Both the position numbers and the translations under genes were made by a program. Below, one piece after another: positions 15,858 through 25,609 of a stretch of 64,000 nt of DNA (position 1 is the stretch's first letter; every line of letters starts with the position of its first letter). The stretch is taken from positions 1 through 64,000 of the forward strand of contig NZ_JAJSON010000015.1 in assembly GCF_022410465.1 (NCBI RefSeq). The letters are read 5' to 3'. Source of the DNA: Christiangramia crocea (GTDB lineage Bacteria; Bacteroidota; Bacteroidia; Flavobacteriales; Flavobacteriaceae). The notes beneath the pieces are model-generated. The model searched no databases, had not been told where the DNA came from, and saw only the letters and a program-made list of their open reading frames with translations.

Positions 15858-18800
15858 TCATTTTTCACTATTTATTTTTCCACTAATTTTCTCCTGAAGC
15901 CACTGGAACACTATAAACAGTACAGGTATCACAAATATTCCCAATAGGGTACCTATTAGCAGCCCCCCAGCCGCTCCTGTGCCTATAGAACGGTTACCTT
16001 CGGCTCCTACTCCATTAGCCAGCACCAGAGGCATTAGTCCGAATATAAAGGCAAAAGAGGTCATAAGTATTGGTCTTAACCTCACACTGGCTCCTTCAAT
16101 CGCAGCTTTGGTAATAGGCATACCCTCCCGTCTTCTTTGTCGGGCAAATTCCACAATAAGGATAGCATTTTTCGCCAGAAGCCCAATAAGCATTATAAGT
16201 GCAATCTGGAAATAAATATTGTTCTGAAGACCAGCCATCCAGGTACTCAGATAGGCGCCGGATACCCCTATGGGTAAAGAGAATATTACCGAAAACGGTA
16301 ACAGATAACTCTCATACTGAGCGGCCAGAAGAAAATAAACAAATACAATGCTGAGTATAAAAATAAGACCGGCCTGTCCCGCGGTTGCGATCTCTTCTCG
16401 TGTAAGACCTGAAAAAGCAACATCAAAGCCACTTGGCAGTTCCTTTTCTGACACCCTCCTTATGGCATCGATAGTTCCTCCCGAACTGTAACCAGAAGCC
16501 GCAGTCCCATTAATCGTTACGGCATTGAAAAGGTTGAACCTGTTAATAGTCTGTGGCCCGTAAATCCGGTTAAGACTCACAAACTGAGAAACCGGTGTCA
16601 TCTGGCCATCCGTCGTTCTCACGTACATACTATTAAGACTTTCTTTATCAACACGGTTTTCCGGAAGGGCCTGAACGAATACACGGTATTGTTTTCCAAA
16701 CCGACTGAAGTTCGCAGTATAGAAACCGCCAATATATCCCTGTAGTACCGAAAGAACGTCATTCACGGAAACACCGGCCTCCTTCGCTTTAGGAACATCG
16801 ATATCTATACGCAGCTGTGGATAATTGGTGCTGAAAGGATTTGAAGCGTAGCCCACTTCAGGTTCCGATATAAGTTTATTGACGAAATTGTTGGAAGTTT
16901 CATCCAGCGCTTCAAGTCCATTGGCTCCCCGGTCCAGTAACTGCATTTCAAAACCATCTGCACTACCAAAACCTGGTACGCTGGGTGGAGTAAAGTAGAT
17001 TATTTTTGCATCGCTGATGGAGGCCGATTTCTCATTAAGTTTCGCAATTATACTATCTATGGAAGTTGCGTCGGTATCCCGTTCTTGCCAGTCCTCCAAA
17101 ATAATAAAGCCCATTGAATTGGAGCTTCCTGCCCCTGAGAAAAAGTTTCTTCCTGCAATGACGGAGGCTGTACGCACCCCTTCCACATTCTGCATTTGTT
17201 CGTAAAGCTCTTGTGTAACCTCAAAAGATCTGTCTAAAGAAGAGCCGGGAGGTAATTCGGCATTTACAAATATAACTCCACGATCTTCGGTTGGTACAAA
17301 GCCAGTGGGAACAGATCTGTTGGTCCAGAAAATAGCCAGGCCTGCAATTACCAATATCAACAGGCTTGTCCATTTGTGTTTTGTAAAAAAGCTCAGGGAA
17401 TGAGTATATTTTCTTCTGGTGGCAGCAAAACCGGCTTCAAAGGCTGTATGAAACCTCTGAAAGAAATTTTTATTTTTATCGGTTTCTTTTTTTGGTTTTA
17501 GAAAAACTGCGCAGAGTGCGGGACTCAAAGTAAGTGCGTTTACAGCCGATATCAGGATAGCGATAATTAGAGTTACCCCAAATTGTTCGTAAAAAACACC
17601 TGAGGGTCCCTGGATAAAAGTAATGGGAATGAAAACCGCCGCCATTACGAGTGTAATAGATACTATAGCGCCGGCGATCTCGTCCATTGCAGATATGGAC
17701 GCTTTCTTCGCATTTTGTGCTCCTTCTTCCAGCTTGGTATGAACGGCTTCAACCACTACAATGGCATCATCTACCACTATACCAATTGCAAGTACAAGAG
17801 CAAAAAGAGTAAGGAGATTAACAGAATATCCCAGAATATTTAGAAAGAAAAAGGTGCCGATAATTGAAACCGGTACAGCGATCGCTGGGATTAGTGTGGA
17901 TTTTATATCCTGCAAAAAGATAAATACCACAAGGAATACGAGAATAAAGGCCTCGATAAGAGTGGTTTTAACCTTATTTATGGATGCGGTAAGGAATTTA
18001 TTCGTGTCATAATTCACGATATATTCTATTCCTTTCGGAAAATCTTTTTCAAGATCGTCCATTTTTTCATAGATCTCCTGAATTACTTCCTGCGCATTAG
18101 AGCCGGGAGTTTGAAAAACTCCAAAGTTGAGAGCAGGATAACCTTTGGACCTCGAAAGAGAAGAATAGGATTGTGCGCCAAGTTCCACATCTCCTACATC
18201 CTTTACCCTTAAGAACTCCCCATTATCTCTGGCCTTGATTATAATATTTTCATACTGCTCTGAAGTTTTATACCGCCCTTGATATTTTAATACATATTCG
18301 AAGGATTCTCCTGCATTTTGCCCCAGAGACCCGGCCGCAGCTTCAAGGCTTTGCTCACCAATGGCATCAATCACATCCCGGGGAATAAGTCCGTAATTTG
18401 CCATTTTCGCAGGGTCCAGCCAGACTCTCATCGCGTAATCTTTCCCCCCAAAAACATTTACATTACCTACACCATTAATACGCTGTAGCTCAGGCTTTAC
18501 ATTGATGTTTAGATAGTTCTGGATAAATGTATCATCGTAATCGGGATTGGTGGAGTAAAGCGCAGCATAAAGCAGGGCCGAACTCTGTTGTTTGGTGGTT
18601 GTAACACCCGATCTGATAACTTCTGCAGGCAATACCGCATTTGCTCTCGCAACCCGGTTCTGAACGTTTACTGCGGCAATATCTGGATCATAACCCTGTT
18701 CAAAAAATACCTGAATACTTGCGCTACCATTGTTGCTGGCACTGGAAGTTATATATTTCATGCCTTCCACGCCGTTGATCTCTTCTTCTATTGGGACTAT

Positions 18801-18983
18801 TACACTTTCCACTATGGTTTCGGCATTGGCACCGGGGTAAGTAGCATTTACCTGAACTGTTGGAGGAGCAATATCGGGATACTGGGTAACAGGCAGCTGG
18901 CTAAGTCCCAGTATGCCGAGTATCATAATTATTATGGAAATTACAGTGGAAAGTACAGGTCGTTCTATGAATGTCTTTAGCAT
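15858..18983 (-). CDS. RND efflux pump inner-membrane transporter (HAE1/AcrB family)
   Basis: A proton-driven exporter of 1041 residues, the standard AcrB length. It opens MLKTFIERPVLSTVISIIIM, has 12 predicted membrane helices and two large periplasmic loops. The proton-relay Asp pair is in LAIGIVVDDAIVVVEAV on TM4. The length and HAE1-like sequence point to drugs, dyes, bile salts or solvents rather than metals; the exact substrate is not readable. It begins 6 bases after the adaptor gene. Confidence 0.96.
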   Translation of the reverse strand: MLKTFIERPVLSTVISIIIMILGILGLSQLPVTQYPDIAPPTVQVNATYPGANAETIVESVIVPIEEEINGVEGMKYITSSASNNGSASIQVFFEQGYDPDIAAVNVQNRVARANAVLPAEVIRSGVTTTKQQSSALLYAALYSTNPDYDDTFIQNYLNINVKPELQRINGVGNVNVFGGKDYAMRVWLDPAKMANYGLIPRDVIDAIGEQSLEAAAGSLGQNAGESFEYVLKYQGRYKTSEQYENIIIKARDNGEFLRVKDVGDVELGAQSYSSLSRSKGYPALNFGVFQTPGSNAQEVIQEIYEKMDDLEKDFPKGIEYIVNYDTNKFLTASINKVKTTLIEAFILVFLVVFIFLQDIKSTLIPAIAVPVSIIGTFFFLNILGYSVNLLTLFALVLAIGIVVDDAIVVVEAVHTKLEEGAQNAKKASISAMDEIAGAIVSITLVMAAVFIPITFIQGPSGVFYEQFGVTLIIAILISAVNALTLSPALCAVFLKPKKETDKNKNFFQRFHTAFEAGFAATRRKYTHSLSFFTKHKWTSLLILVIAGLAIFWTNRSVPTGFVPTEDRGVIFVNAELPPGSSLDRSFEVTQELYEQMQNVEGVRTASVIAGRNFFSGAGSSNSMGFIILEDWQERDTDATSIDSIIAKLNEKSASISDAKIIYFTPPSVPGFGSADGFEMQLLDRGANGLEALDETSNNFVNKLISEPEVGYASNPFSTNYPQLRIDIDVPKAKEAGVSVNDVLSVLQGYIGGFYTANFSRFGKQYRVFVQALPENRVDKESLNSMYVRTTDGQMTPVSQFVSLNRIYGPQTINRFNLFNAVTINGTAASGYSSGGTIDAIRRVSEKELPSGFDVAFSGLTREEIATAGQAGLIFILSIVFVYFLLAAQYESYLLPFSVIFSLPIGVSGAYLSTWMAGLQNNIYFQIALIMLIGLLAKNAILIVEFARQRRREGMPITKAAIEGASVRLRPILMTSFAFIFGLMPLVLANGVGAEGNRSIGTGAAGGLLIGTLLGIFVIPVLFIVFQWLQEKISGKINSEK

Positions 18984-18989
18984 ACCTTG

Positions 18990-20114
18990 TTATTTTAAAA
19001 CGGTATCAAATGAATCAACAATGCTGTCCAGGCTTACCTGCTGAGGTTCAATTTTCATTCCTGGACTTACTTTGTCAGTGCCTTTGGCCAGAATGAATTC
19101 CCCTTCCTCAACTCCATCATCTTCGTGAACCACATAAATATTCTGAGTTTCACCCATAATTTCCAGAGCCCTGGAAACAAGCGTATCTGCCACAACCTTA
19201 AAAACAAAGGTTTGGCCCTGTCTTTCATAGGTAGACAGACTGGGAACAACAAGAGCATTCTTATAGGTCTTGGGCACTTTTATGGTGCCGCTGCTACCGT
19301 TTCGCAGAAGTCCGGTATTTTTAAATTTCGCACGGAAATTAACTGTTCCCGTCTGCTCATCTATATTACCTGATATGCTTTCTATGACTCCTTCTTCTGA
19401 GTATTCTTTAGAATTGGCCAGGATAAGTTTCACCTTTGGTAAATTTGAGATCTTTTTCTTCATGCTTCCTCCTTTGGTAGTTTGCATGAAATCAAGAAAG
19501 TCTTTTTCATTCATAGAAAAATTCGCGAATACCTCTTCTATGGAGGAAACCTTTGTAAGCGGCATTTGATCCTGTGGGCTTACAAGAGCACCTTTTCGAA
19601 AGTTAATCTTGCCCACCACTCCATCAACCGGACTTTTAATATTGGCGTATCCTATATTTGCTGAGATACTATTGTAGTTGCTTTTGGCCTGTTCTAATCT
19701 GGCCCTGGCAGTTTCAAGCTGGACCTCACTTATTATGTTCTTTTCTACGAGAGGCTCGAGTTTATTTACTTCTACCTGTGCTGCATTTACATTGGCTTTG
19801 GCAGCCCTTGCGTCCTGATTAAGGGATTCAGTTTCCAGTTTAAAGAGGGTTTGTCCCTTTTTTACTTCTGCACCTTCTTCTACGAGCACATCGGTAATAT
19901 AACCTGAAACTTTTGCTCTCACGCCGCTATTTACGGTGCCTTCAATAAAGGCAGGATAAGAATTATAAGTGGTGATGGTTTTTCTGGGAACTTTTAAAAC
20001 CGGATAGGAAGGTACCGCTCCCTTGGCTTCCTGATCGCCTGATTTGTCATTTCCGTTGCAGGCCAGAATTATACTTGCCGAGACGCTAAATAATATGAAT
20101 CTTAAAATTTTCAT
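18990..20114 (-). CDS. RND efflux periplasmic adaptor (membrane fusion protein)
   Basis: A 374-residue lipoprotein (lipobox SIILAC) linking pump and channel. It shows the barrel-hybrid half GYITDVLVEEGAEVKKGQTLF, a coiled-coil hairpin rich in Ala, Glu and Lys, and the return segment NIKSPVDGVVGKINF. First gene of the operon adaptor-pump-channel. No TetR or two-component regulator lies beside it; the 249-base gap upstream contains only a possible asparaginase terminator. Confidence 0.93.
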   Translation of the reverse strand: MKILRFILFSVSASIILACNGNDKSGDQEAKGAVPSYPVLKVPRKTITTYNSYPAFIEGTVNSGVRAKVSGYITDVLVEEGAEVKKGQTLFKLETESLNQDARAAKANVNAAQVEVNKLEPLVEKNIISEVQLETARARLEQAKSNYNSISANIGYANIKSPVDGVVGKINFRKGALVSPQDQMPLTKVSSIEEVFANFSMNEKDFLDFMQTTKGGSMKKKISNLPKVKLILANSKEYSEEGVIESISGNIDEQTGTVNFRAKFKNTGLLRNGSSGTIKVPKTYKNALVVPSLSTYERQGQTFVFKVVADTLVSRALEIMGETQNIYVVHEDDGVEEGEFILAKGTDKVSPGMKIEPQQVSLDSIVDSFDTVLK

Positions 20115-20327
20115 TTTCTTGGACGAAATATTTAAATGCCAGGTATTTTCGCAATGGCAGATTTTAAATTTTGTTTCTGTGTCTCCGGATAGTCTTTAAT
20201 TAGTAAACTCCTTATTTTTTCTGATATTTTCGGGATTATGCTTTTGGTTATAGGAGGTAGGCTTTTCTATCAGCTGAAGTTCAGTATTCACCGAACTAAA
20301 AAACCGGAAAGATTTTAAAAAAGGAAG

Positions 20328-20351
20328 ATCCCTGGAGCCCGCCTCTGGGAT
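20328..20351 (-). terminator. Possible weak terminator after the asparaginase gene
   Basis: ATCCC and GGGAT with further partial pairing form an imperfect hairpin just past the stop at 20364 on the minus strand, followed after five bases by CCTTTTTT. The pairing is interrupted, so I hold this loosely. The rest of the gap 20115-20363 shows nothing else I can name. Confidence 0.35.
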
Positions 20352-20363
20352 TTTCATCAAAAT

Positions 20364-21425
20364 TTATTCGCCATAAATACCAATTTTCAACTCTCCATTT
20401 TTATTCATCGTTGCCCGGTACATTCCGGCAGTATTGAATTCCATAGAAACGTTTCCTTCATGGTCAATGGCGATAATACCACCATCCCCTCCAAGTTCAG
20501 GTAATTTTTTCTGGATCACTTCATGAGTGGCATCCTGAAGGCTTAAGCCTTTATATTCCATGATTGCTGAAATATCATAAGCAACAACCCCGCGAATAAA
20601 ATATTCTCCCCAGCCTGTGCTTGAAACTGCGCAGGTCTTGTTGTTGGCATAAGTTCCCGCGCCGATAATTGGCGAGTCTCCTATCCTGTTATACTTTTTA
20701 TTTGACATTCCTCCTGTAGACGTTCCGGCAGCAAGATTTCCGTTTTTGTCTAAGGCAGCACAGCCTACAGTTCCAAATTTTTCGTCTTTTATCAAAGGAT
20801 CGTAGAAGGCAGTCTTATTTCCCGTCTTTTCTCGATCCCGTGCGCGTTCCATGGCCTTAAACCGTCTTTCCGTATAGAAATATTCCGGATCAACTATTTC
20901 AAGCCCCTGTTCTTTTGCGAATTGTTCTGCGCCTTTTCCGGAAAGCAGTACGTGGTCTGAATTTACCATTACCTCATACGCCAGGTTTATAGGGTTCTTA
21001 ACATTGGTAACACCTGCAACAGCTCCGGCATTAAGGGTGGCACCATCCATTATGGATGCATCCAGCTCGTTCTTCCCTTCATTGGTGAAAACCGCCCCTT
21101 TGGCTGAGTTGAAAAGGGGACTGTCCTCCATCACGTTGATAGTTCTCTGGACCGCCTCAAGGGCAGTACCGCCATTTGCAAGGATTTCATGTCCTGTTCT
21201 AATGGCTTCTTCCAGTTTGGCCTTATATGCCTGCTCCAGGGAATCGCTCATATTCTCTTTCAGAATGGTTCCTGCGCCTCCATGGATCACTATTCCGAAA
21301 TTTGGAAGGCTATCATTTTCAGTGGTTTCTTCAGATTTGGGATCAACATCTACCGAAGTTTTTGAAGTATTCTCATTACATGAGATAAATAATATCAGGC
21401 TAAAAAGCAGGAGTATTTTTTTCAT
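20364..21425 (-). CDS. Isoaspartyl peptidase/L-asparaginase (Ntn hydrolase), lipoprotein
   Basis: A plant-type asparaginase that hydrolyses isoaspartyl dipeptides or asparagine. The precursor should cleave itself before Thr219 in KFGTVGCAALD, the new N-terminal nucleophile; GTSTGG follows, as in the family. HGGAG is seen near residue 48. A lipobox (LFISC, Cys16) marks it as an envelope lipoprotein, so it probably acts in the periplasm or at the surface on peptides. At 353 residues it is normal plus the signal. It is divergent from the 3-hydroxyanthranilate dioxygenase gene. Confidence 0.9.
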   Translation of the reverse strand: MKKILLLFSLILFISCNENTSKTSVDVDPKSEETTENDSLPNFGIVIHGGAGTILKENMSDSLEQAYKAKLEEAIRTGHEILANGGTALEAVQRTINVMEDSPLFNSAKGAVFTNEGKNELDASIMDGATLNAGAVAGVTNVKNPINLAYEVMVNSDHVLLSGKGAEQFAKEQGLEIVDPEYFYTERRFKAMERARDREKTGNKTAFYDPLIKDEKFGTVGCAALDKNGNLAAGTSTGGMSNKKYNRIGDSPIIGAGTYANNKTCAVSSTGWGEYFIRGVVAYDISAIMEYKGLSLQDATHEVIQKKLPELGGDGGIIAIDHEGNVSMEFNTAGMYRATMNKNGELKIGIYGE

Positions 21426-21560
21426 AAAGAATTGATTTGAGCCGAAAGTTAATCAAATTAGCTAGAAAGTTATTAAGCGAATAAATAAGAGGCTTAAAAT
21501 TATTGTGCGATTATAAGTCTGTGTAAAGCATATTGAGTAATTTTAAGTAAAATACTGATT

Positions 21561-22103
21561 ATGGCAGTCGAAGGACCTTTCAATTTACACAAATGGATAG
21601 AACAGAACCGGGAAAGCTTAAAGCCACCGGTAGGAAACCGAAACCTTTATAGGGAATCTGGTGATTATATAGTGATGATCGTAGCCGGTCCGAATGCCCG
21701 GAAGGATTATCATTATAATGAAACCGAAGAATTATTTTACCAGCTTGAAGGAAATATCGAGGTTCATATCCAGGAAGACGGAAAAAAGAAAACCATGAAA
21801 CTTGGGCCCGGGGACATGTATCTGCATCCGGCCAAGATCCCTCACTCACCGGTTAGACACGATGGATCTATCGGTCTGGTAGTCGAGAGGAAAAGACTTA
21901 ATGAAGAAGGAAAAGACGGATTGATCTGGTATTGTGATAATTGCAATAATAAGCTTCATGAAGTATATTTTCCCCTGCATGATATAGAAACAGATTTTTT
22001 AAAACATTTCAGGGATTTCTACAGTAACAAGGACCTGAGAACCTGTAATAAATGTGGTGAGGTGATGGCTGTTGATGAGCGGTTCACAGCAGTCGAGGAA
22101 TAG
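21561..22103 (+). CDS. nbaC: 3-hydroxyanthranilate 3,4-dioxygenase
   Basis: A cupin dioxygenase that opens 3-hydroxyanthranilate to 2-amino-3-carboxymuconate semialdehyde in the kynurenine pathway (NAD synthesis or tryptophan breakdown). Catalytic iron ligands His51, Glu57 and His95 are at the positions known for bacterial enzymes. A second, rubredoxin-like metal site has Cys125, Cys128, Cys162 and Cys165. At 180 residues it is typical. No other kynurenine gene is in the window; the adjacent ALDH (60 bases on) is ALDH7-like and not obviously part of this pathway. Confidence 0.94.
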   Translation: MAVEGPFNLHKWIEQNRESLKPPVGNRNLYRESGDYIVMIVAGPNARKDYHYNETEELFYQLEGNIEVHIQEDGKKKTMKLGPGDMYLHPAKIPHSPVRHDGSIGLVVERKRLNEEGKDGLIWYCDNCNNKLHEVYFPLHDIETDFLKHFRDFYSNKDLRTCNKCGEVMAVDERFTAVEE

Positions 22104-22163
22104 CGATTTATTTTTACTATTTTCGCAACAACTACACAAATTAATCGATAAAAATGCAATTTA

Positions 22164-23717
22164 ATGAGCAAAATAGCTGAAGAATTCGGGATTAAACAAG
22201 CCCTGAAAGATTTAGGTTTAAGTGATATTAATAATGGTACCTCAACCGGAGAAGACTGGTTTGGTGATGGTGACATTATAGAGTCCTATTCGCCAGTTGA
22301 TGGTGCATTGATTGGAAAAGTAAAGGCCACGACAAAGGAAGATTATGAAAAGGTGATCACTACAGCCGAGAAGGGTTTTAAAGAGTGGAGAACCTGGCCT
22401 GCCCCGCAAAGAGGTGAAGTGGTTCGTCAGTTTAATGATGAGCTACGCAGGCTAAAGAAACCTTTAGGAAAACTGGTTTCTTATGAAATGGGTAAATCTT
22501 ATCAGGAAGGTCTTGGTGAGGTTCAGGAAATGATAGATATCTGTGATTTTGCAGTAGGTCTATCAAGACAGCTGCATGGACTCACCATGCATAGTGAACG
22601 TCCCGGACATAGAATGTATGAACAGTACCATCCTCTTGGAGTTGTGGGAATTATTTCAGCCTTCAATTTTCCTGTGGCGGTATGGTCGTGGAATACAGCT
22701 TTAGCCTGGGTTTGTGGAGATGCCTGTATCTGGAAAGGTTCAGAAAAAACACCTCTTACTTCAGTAGCGTGCCAGAACATCGCGGCAAGAGTATTTGCCG
22801 AAAACAATGTTCCTGCAGGAATATCTTCTTTGATCACCGGAGATTACAGGGTGGGTGAAATGATGACTACAGACGATCGTGTACCTCTTATTTCCGCAAC
22901 GGGATCTATAAGAATGGGTAAAATAGTAGCGCAGGCTGTTGCTGCACGTCTTGGAAAATCCCTTCTTGAATTAGGAGGTAACAATGCCATCATTGTCACA
23001 CCGGATGCCAATATCAAGAATACAGTGATAGGAGCTGTGTTCGGTGCGGTAGGAACATGTGGACAGCGTTGTACTTCCACCAGAAGACTTATCGTTCACG
23101 AAGATATATATGATAAGGTTAAAGACGCTATTGTAAACGCATATAAACAGATTAGAATAGGCAATCCGTTGGACGAAAATAACCATGTTGGTCCACTAAT
23201 CGATAAGGACGCTGTGAAGAATTATCAGGCTGCCCTGGATAAAGTGGTGGAAGAAGGCGGAAAAATACTTGTTGAAGGTGGCGTACTTGAGGGTGAAGGT
23301 TACGAAAGCGGATGCTATGTTAAACCGGCCATAGCTGAGGCAGAGAATCACTTTGAGATCGTGCAGCATGAGACATTCGCACCCGTACTTTATATCATGA
23401 AATATTCGGGAGATGTGAGTAATGCTCTTAAGCTTCAGAATGGAGTTAAACAGGGTCTTTCTTCGGCGATCATGACAAATAATTTGAGGGAGGCTGAAAG
23501 GTTCCTTTCTGCGGAAGGTTCAGATTGCGGGATCGCCAATGTGAATATTGGTACTTCCGGCGCTGAAATTGGTGGTGCATTTGGTGGTGAGAAAGAAACC
23601 GGTGGAGGAAGGGAATCAGGATCTGATGCCTGGAAAATCTATATGAGAAGACAAACCAATACTATAAACTATACAACTGAGCTGCCTCTTGCGCAGGGAA
23701 TCAAGTTCGATCTGTAG
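22164..23717 (+). CDS. ALDH7-type aldehyde dehydrogenase (aminoadipate semialdehyde dehydrogenase-like)
   Basis: A 517-residue NAD-dependent dehydrogenase resembling antiquitin/AmaB, which oxidises alpha-aminoadipic semialdehyde in lysine catabolism. Visible motifs are the cofactor stretch SAFNFPVAVWSWN, the general-base LELGGNN and the catalytic cysteine in GTCGQRCTSTRR. The C-terminal GGAFGGEKETGGGRESGSD is characteristic of ALDH7. It follows nbaC by 60 bases with its own AT-rich leader, so an operon is possible but not certain. A strong terminator follows. Confidence 0.88.
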   Translation: MSKIAEEFGIKQALKDLGLSDINNGTSTGEDWFGDGDIIESYSPVDGALIGKVKATTKEDYEKVITTAEKGFKEWRTWPAPQRGEVVRQFNDELRRLKKPLGKLVSYEMGKSYQEGLGEVQEMIDICDFAVGLSRQLHGLTMHSERPGHRMYEQYHPLGVVGIISAFNFPVAVWSWNTALAWVCGDACIWKGSEKTPLTSVACQNIAARVFAENNVPAGISSLITGDYRVGEMMTTDDRVPLISATGSIRMGKIVAQAVAARLGKSLLELGGNNAIIVTPDANIKNTVIGAVFGAVGTCGQRCTSTRRLIVHEDIYDKVKDAIVNAYKQIRIGNPLDENNHVGPLIDKDAVKNYQAALDKVVEEGGKILVEGGVLEGEGYESGCYVKPAIAEAENHFEIVQHETFAPVLYIMKYSGDVSNALKLQNGVKQGLSSAIMTNNLREAERFLSAEGSDCGIANVNIGTSGAEIGGAFGGEKETGGGRESGSDAWKIYMRRQTNTINYTTELPLAQGIKFDL

Positions 23718-23741
23718 TTTAATTAATTATAAGTTTAATAT

Positions 23742-23772
23742 AAACCCGCTTTATCTCTAAAGCGGGTTTTTT
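23742..23772 (+). terminator. Intrinsic terminator after the ALDH gene
   Basis: AACCCGCTTTA pairs perfectly with TAAAGCGGGTT around a four-base loop and is followed by T. It ends the nbaC-ALDH unit. Confidence 0.92.
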
Positions 23773-23971
23773 GTATTCTTCTATTTACTTTATCGAAAGG
23801 ATTTCCGGCAACGATGTTAAATATGTTCATGCCTTATAAGGCTAATAAAATGGCAGAAATTTTGAGTGAAACAATCGGTCCTTCATAGTTAAATTACTTA
23901 TAAACCACAGGTGTTTTTTGTCTCAGATTACGATATTCTGTACTTTGGGACTTCATTAATTTAAAGGTTTT

Positions 23972-24376
23972 ATGAGTAAATTTTCTAAGGAAGAAGTGAA
24001 AGAAGCTCATTCAAGAAGAGCGGAGGCATTTGAGAAAGAGGATATTGGGAAAGTGATCGAAGAGGAGCAAGAGATCCTTGATAAATTTGAAAATAAGGGA
24101 AAATTGAAAAGGTATCTGGATGATGCGATGATTCTTTTTTCGCTTATAAAAGATTATGCAAGTGGAGTCTATCGTGAAATCCCGTTTAATATTATAGCGG
24201 CAGCTGGAGCTGCCTTATTGTATGTTTTGTCACCCATTGATCTTATTCCGGATTTTATTCCGGTAATAGGTTATTTAGATGATGCCGCGGTAATTGCGTT
24301 TTGTTTGAATCTCATGGAAAAGGACCTTGCTGCCTACAAAGTCTGGAAAGGAAAAAGAACTCCGGTTTCTTCCTGA
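23972..24376 (+). CDS. DUF1232/YkvA family membrane protein
   Basis: A 134-residue protein with a charged, helical N-terminal half and the DUF1232 core LLYVLSPIDLIPDFIPVIGY at about residues 90-109, which contains two short membrane segments. Function unknown; it is widespread in bacteria. Upstream a TTTTTTG and a TACTTTGG separated by about 20 bases (around 23914-23948) look like a promoter. The 254-base gap before it otherwise holds only the ALDH terminator. Confidence 0.88.
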   Translation: MSKFSKEEVKEAHSRRAEAFEKEDIGKVIEEEQEILDKFENKGKLKRYLDDAMILFSLIKDYASGVYREIPFNIIAAAGAALLYVLSPIDLIPDFIPVIGYLDDAAVIAFCLNLMEKDLAAYKVWKGKRTPVSS

Positions 24377-24394
24377 AAAGCTAAAATATAGGAT

Positions 24395-24427
24395 AAAAAA
24401 ACCGCTTCATTGGAAGCGGTTTTTTTA
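24395..24427. terminator. Bidirectional terminator between convergent genes
   Basis: AAAAAACCGCTTC pairs with GAAGCGGTTTTTT around ATTG. A runs on the left and T runs on the right let it serve both the DUF1232 gene (+) and the desaturase gene (-). Confidence 0.9.
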
Positions 24428-24445
24428 TTTATGGTCACTAGATCA

Positions 24446-25450
24446 CTAGATCATGCCGTTGGCCTCAACCCATTTGAATTTATGAGGGTCCTGAGGAATG
24501 GCAATTCTTTCTGCGATTCTTGACATTCTATCAGGAAGAGCCATTAAATAATCCCTGGCTTTTTCGGCTTCGTCAGTAAGCGATCTCATTTTATCTATTT
24601 CCCAGTAGGCATTAAGCTTTTTCAGGATATCTATATAATCATAGGTGGTATAGACTCCCAGTCTTTGTGCGGCATTTGAGAAGTTTTCAAAAGCTTCTGC
24701 GATTCCCTGCCCTGATTCCCTGATGAACTGGGCCGGCATTACGATCTTTTTCTTCATCATATCCTGAAAGGCCAGCATCATCTCACTAGGATCATGTTCA
24801 AAGATGGTCTTTACAAATTCCCTGTAGGCCATGTAATGTCTCATCTCGTCGCCGGCAATAATATTACACATCTTCCCGAGCATCTTATTTCCTTTTTTCT
24901 TGGCCAGCTGTCCCACCCTTTTATGGGAAATATTGGTTGCCAGTTCCTGGAAACTTGTGTAAACAAAGTTTCGGTAAGGATCTCTTCCTGTTCCGATATC
25001 AAAACCATCATTGATCAAATACTGAGTGGTCTTTTCAATTTCTTTCATGTTCACTCTGCCCGAAAGGTAGAGGTACTTATTCAGTGTATCACCGTGACGG
25101 TTCTCTTCCCCGGTCCAGTGACGCACCCATTTCGCCCATGCATTATGATTTCCTTTGGATTTGCCGTGCTGCTCCACTCCTTCCATGTCCATAAGCCAGG
25201 ATTCGTAAGTAGGCAGTGCTTCTTCGGTTACCATATCTGCCACAAGTACCACCCAGAAATCATAGCCAAGCTCCTTAGCCTCTTCCCTAATTTGGTGCAC
25301 CTGTTCAAAACCTTCTTCACCCTGTAAATTGGGCAAAAGATCTGTAGGTTGCCAAATCTCTTCAACAGGAATAAGATATTCATCTATAAACCCCTGAACA
25401 GATTTTTCAACTGTTTGCATCACCTCTAAACGTATATTGTCTAATGCCAT
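24446..25450 (-). CDS. Acyl-ACP desaturase (stearoyl-ACP desaturase type)
   Basis: A soluble di-iron enzyme introducing a double bond into acyl-ACP. The two iron-binding ExxH motifs are visible as GEENRHGD and GDEMRHYM, roughly 90 residues apart, in a four-helix bundle. At 334 residues it has the bacterial length. It may supply unsaturated fatty acids for membranes. Its leader (25451-25609) contains a short hairpin with a T run in the opposite orientation (25496-25519). Confidence 0.92.
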   Translation of the reverse strand: MALDNIRLEVMQTVEKSVQGFIDEYLIPVEEIWQPTDLLPNLQGEEGFEQVHQIREEAKELGYDFWVVLVADMVTEEALPTYESWLMDMEGVEQHGKSKGNHNAWAKWVRHWTGEENRHGDTLNKYLYLSGRVNMKEIEKTTQYLINDGFDIGTGRDPYRNFVYTSFQELATNISHKRVGQLAKKKGNKMLGKMCNIIAGDEMRHYMAYREFVKTIFEHDPSEMMLAFQDMMKKKIVMPAQFIRESGQGIAEAFENFSNAAQRLGVYTTYDYIDILKKLNAYWEIDKMRSLTDEAEKARDYLMALPDRMSRIAERIAIPQDPHKFKWVEANGMI

Positions 25451-25609
25451 TCTTTAATTTTTATTAAGCTATTTCAATAGCTTTACTTATTCTATACCGC
25501 AATAAACACGCGGTTTTTTATAATTCCAAACCATCTGGTGATTTTAAAACCGGAATAGATTGAACTTCAAATATATGAATATGATTTTAGAGCAAATAAT
25601 AAAAAAAGC

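Noticed and set aside
18588-18980. 130-codon plus-strand frame opposite the RND pump
   Set aside because: Opposite a well-conserved pump sequence; no motif or promoter supports it.
24794-25327. 177-codon plus-strand frame opposite the desaturase
   Set aside because: The desaturase frame holds both iron motifs; the plus frame is antisense noise.
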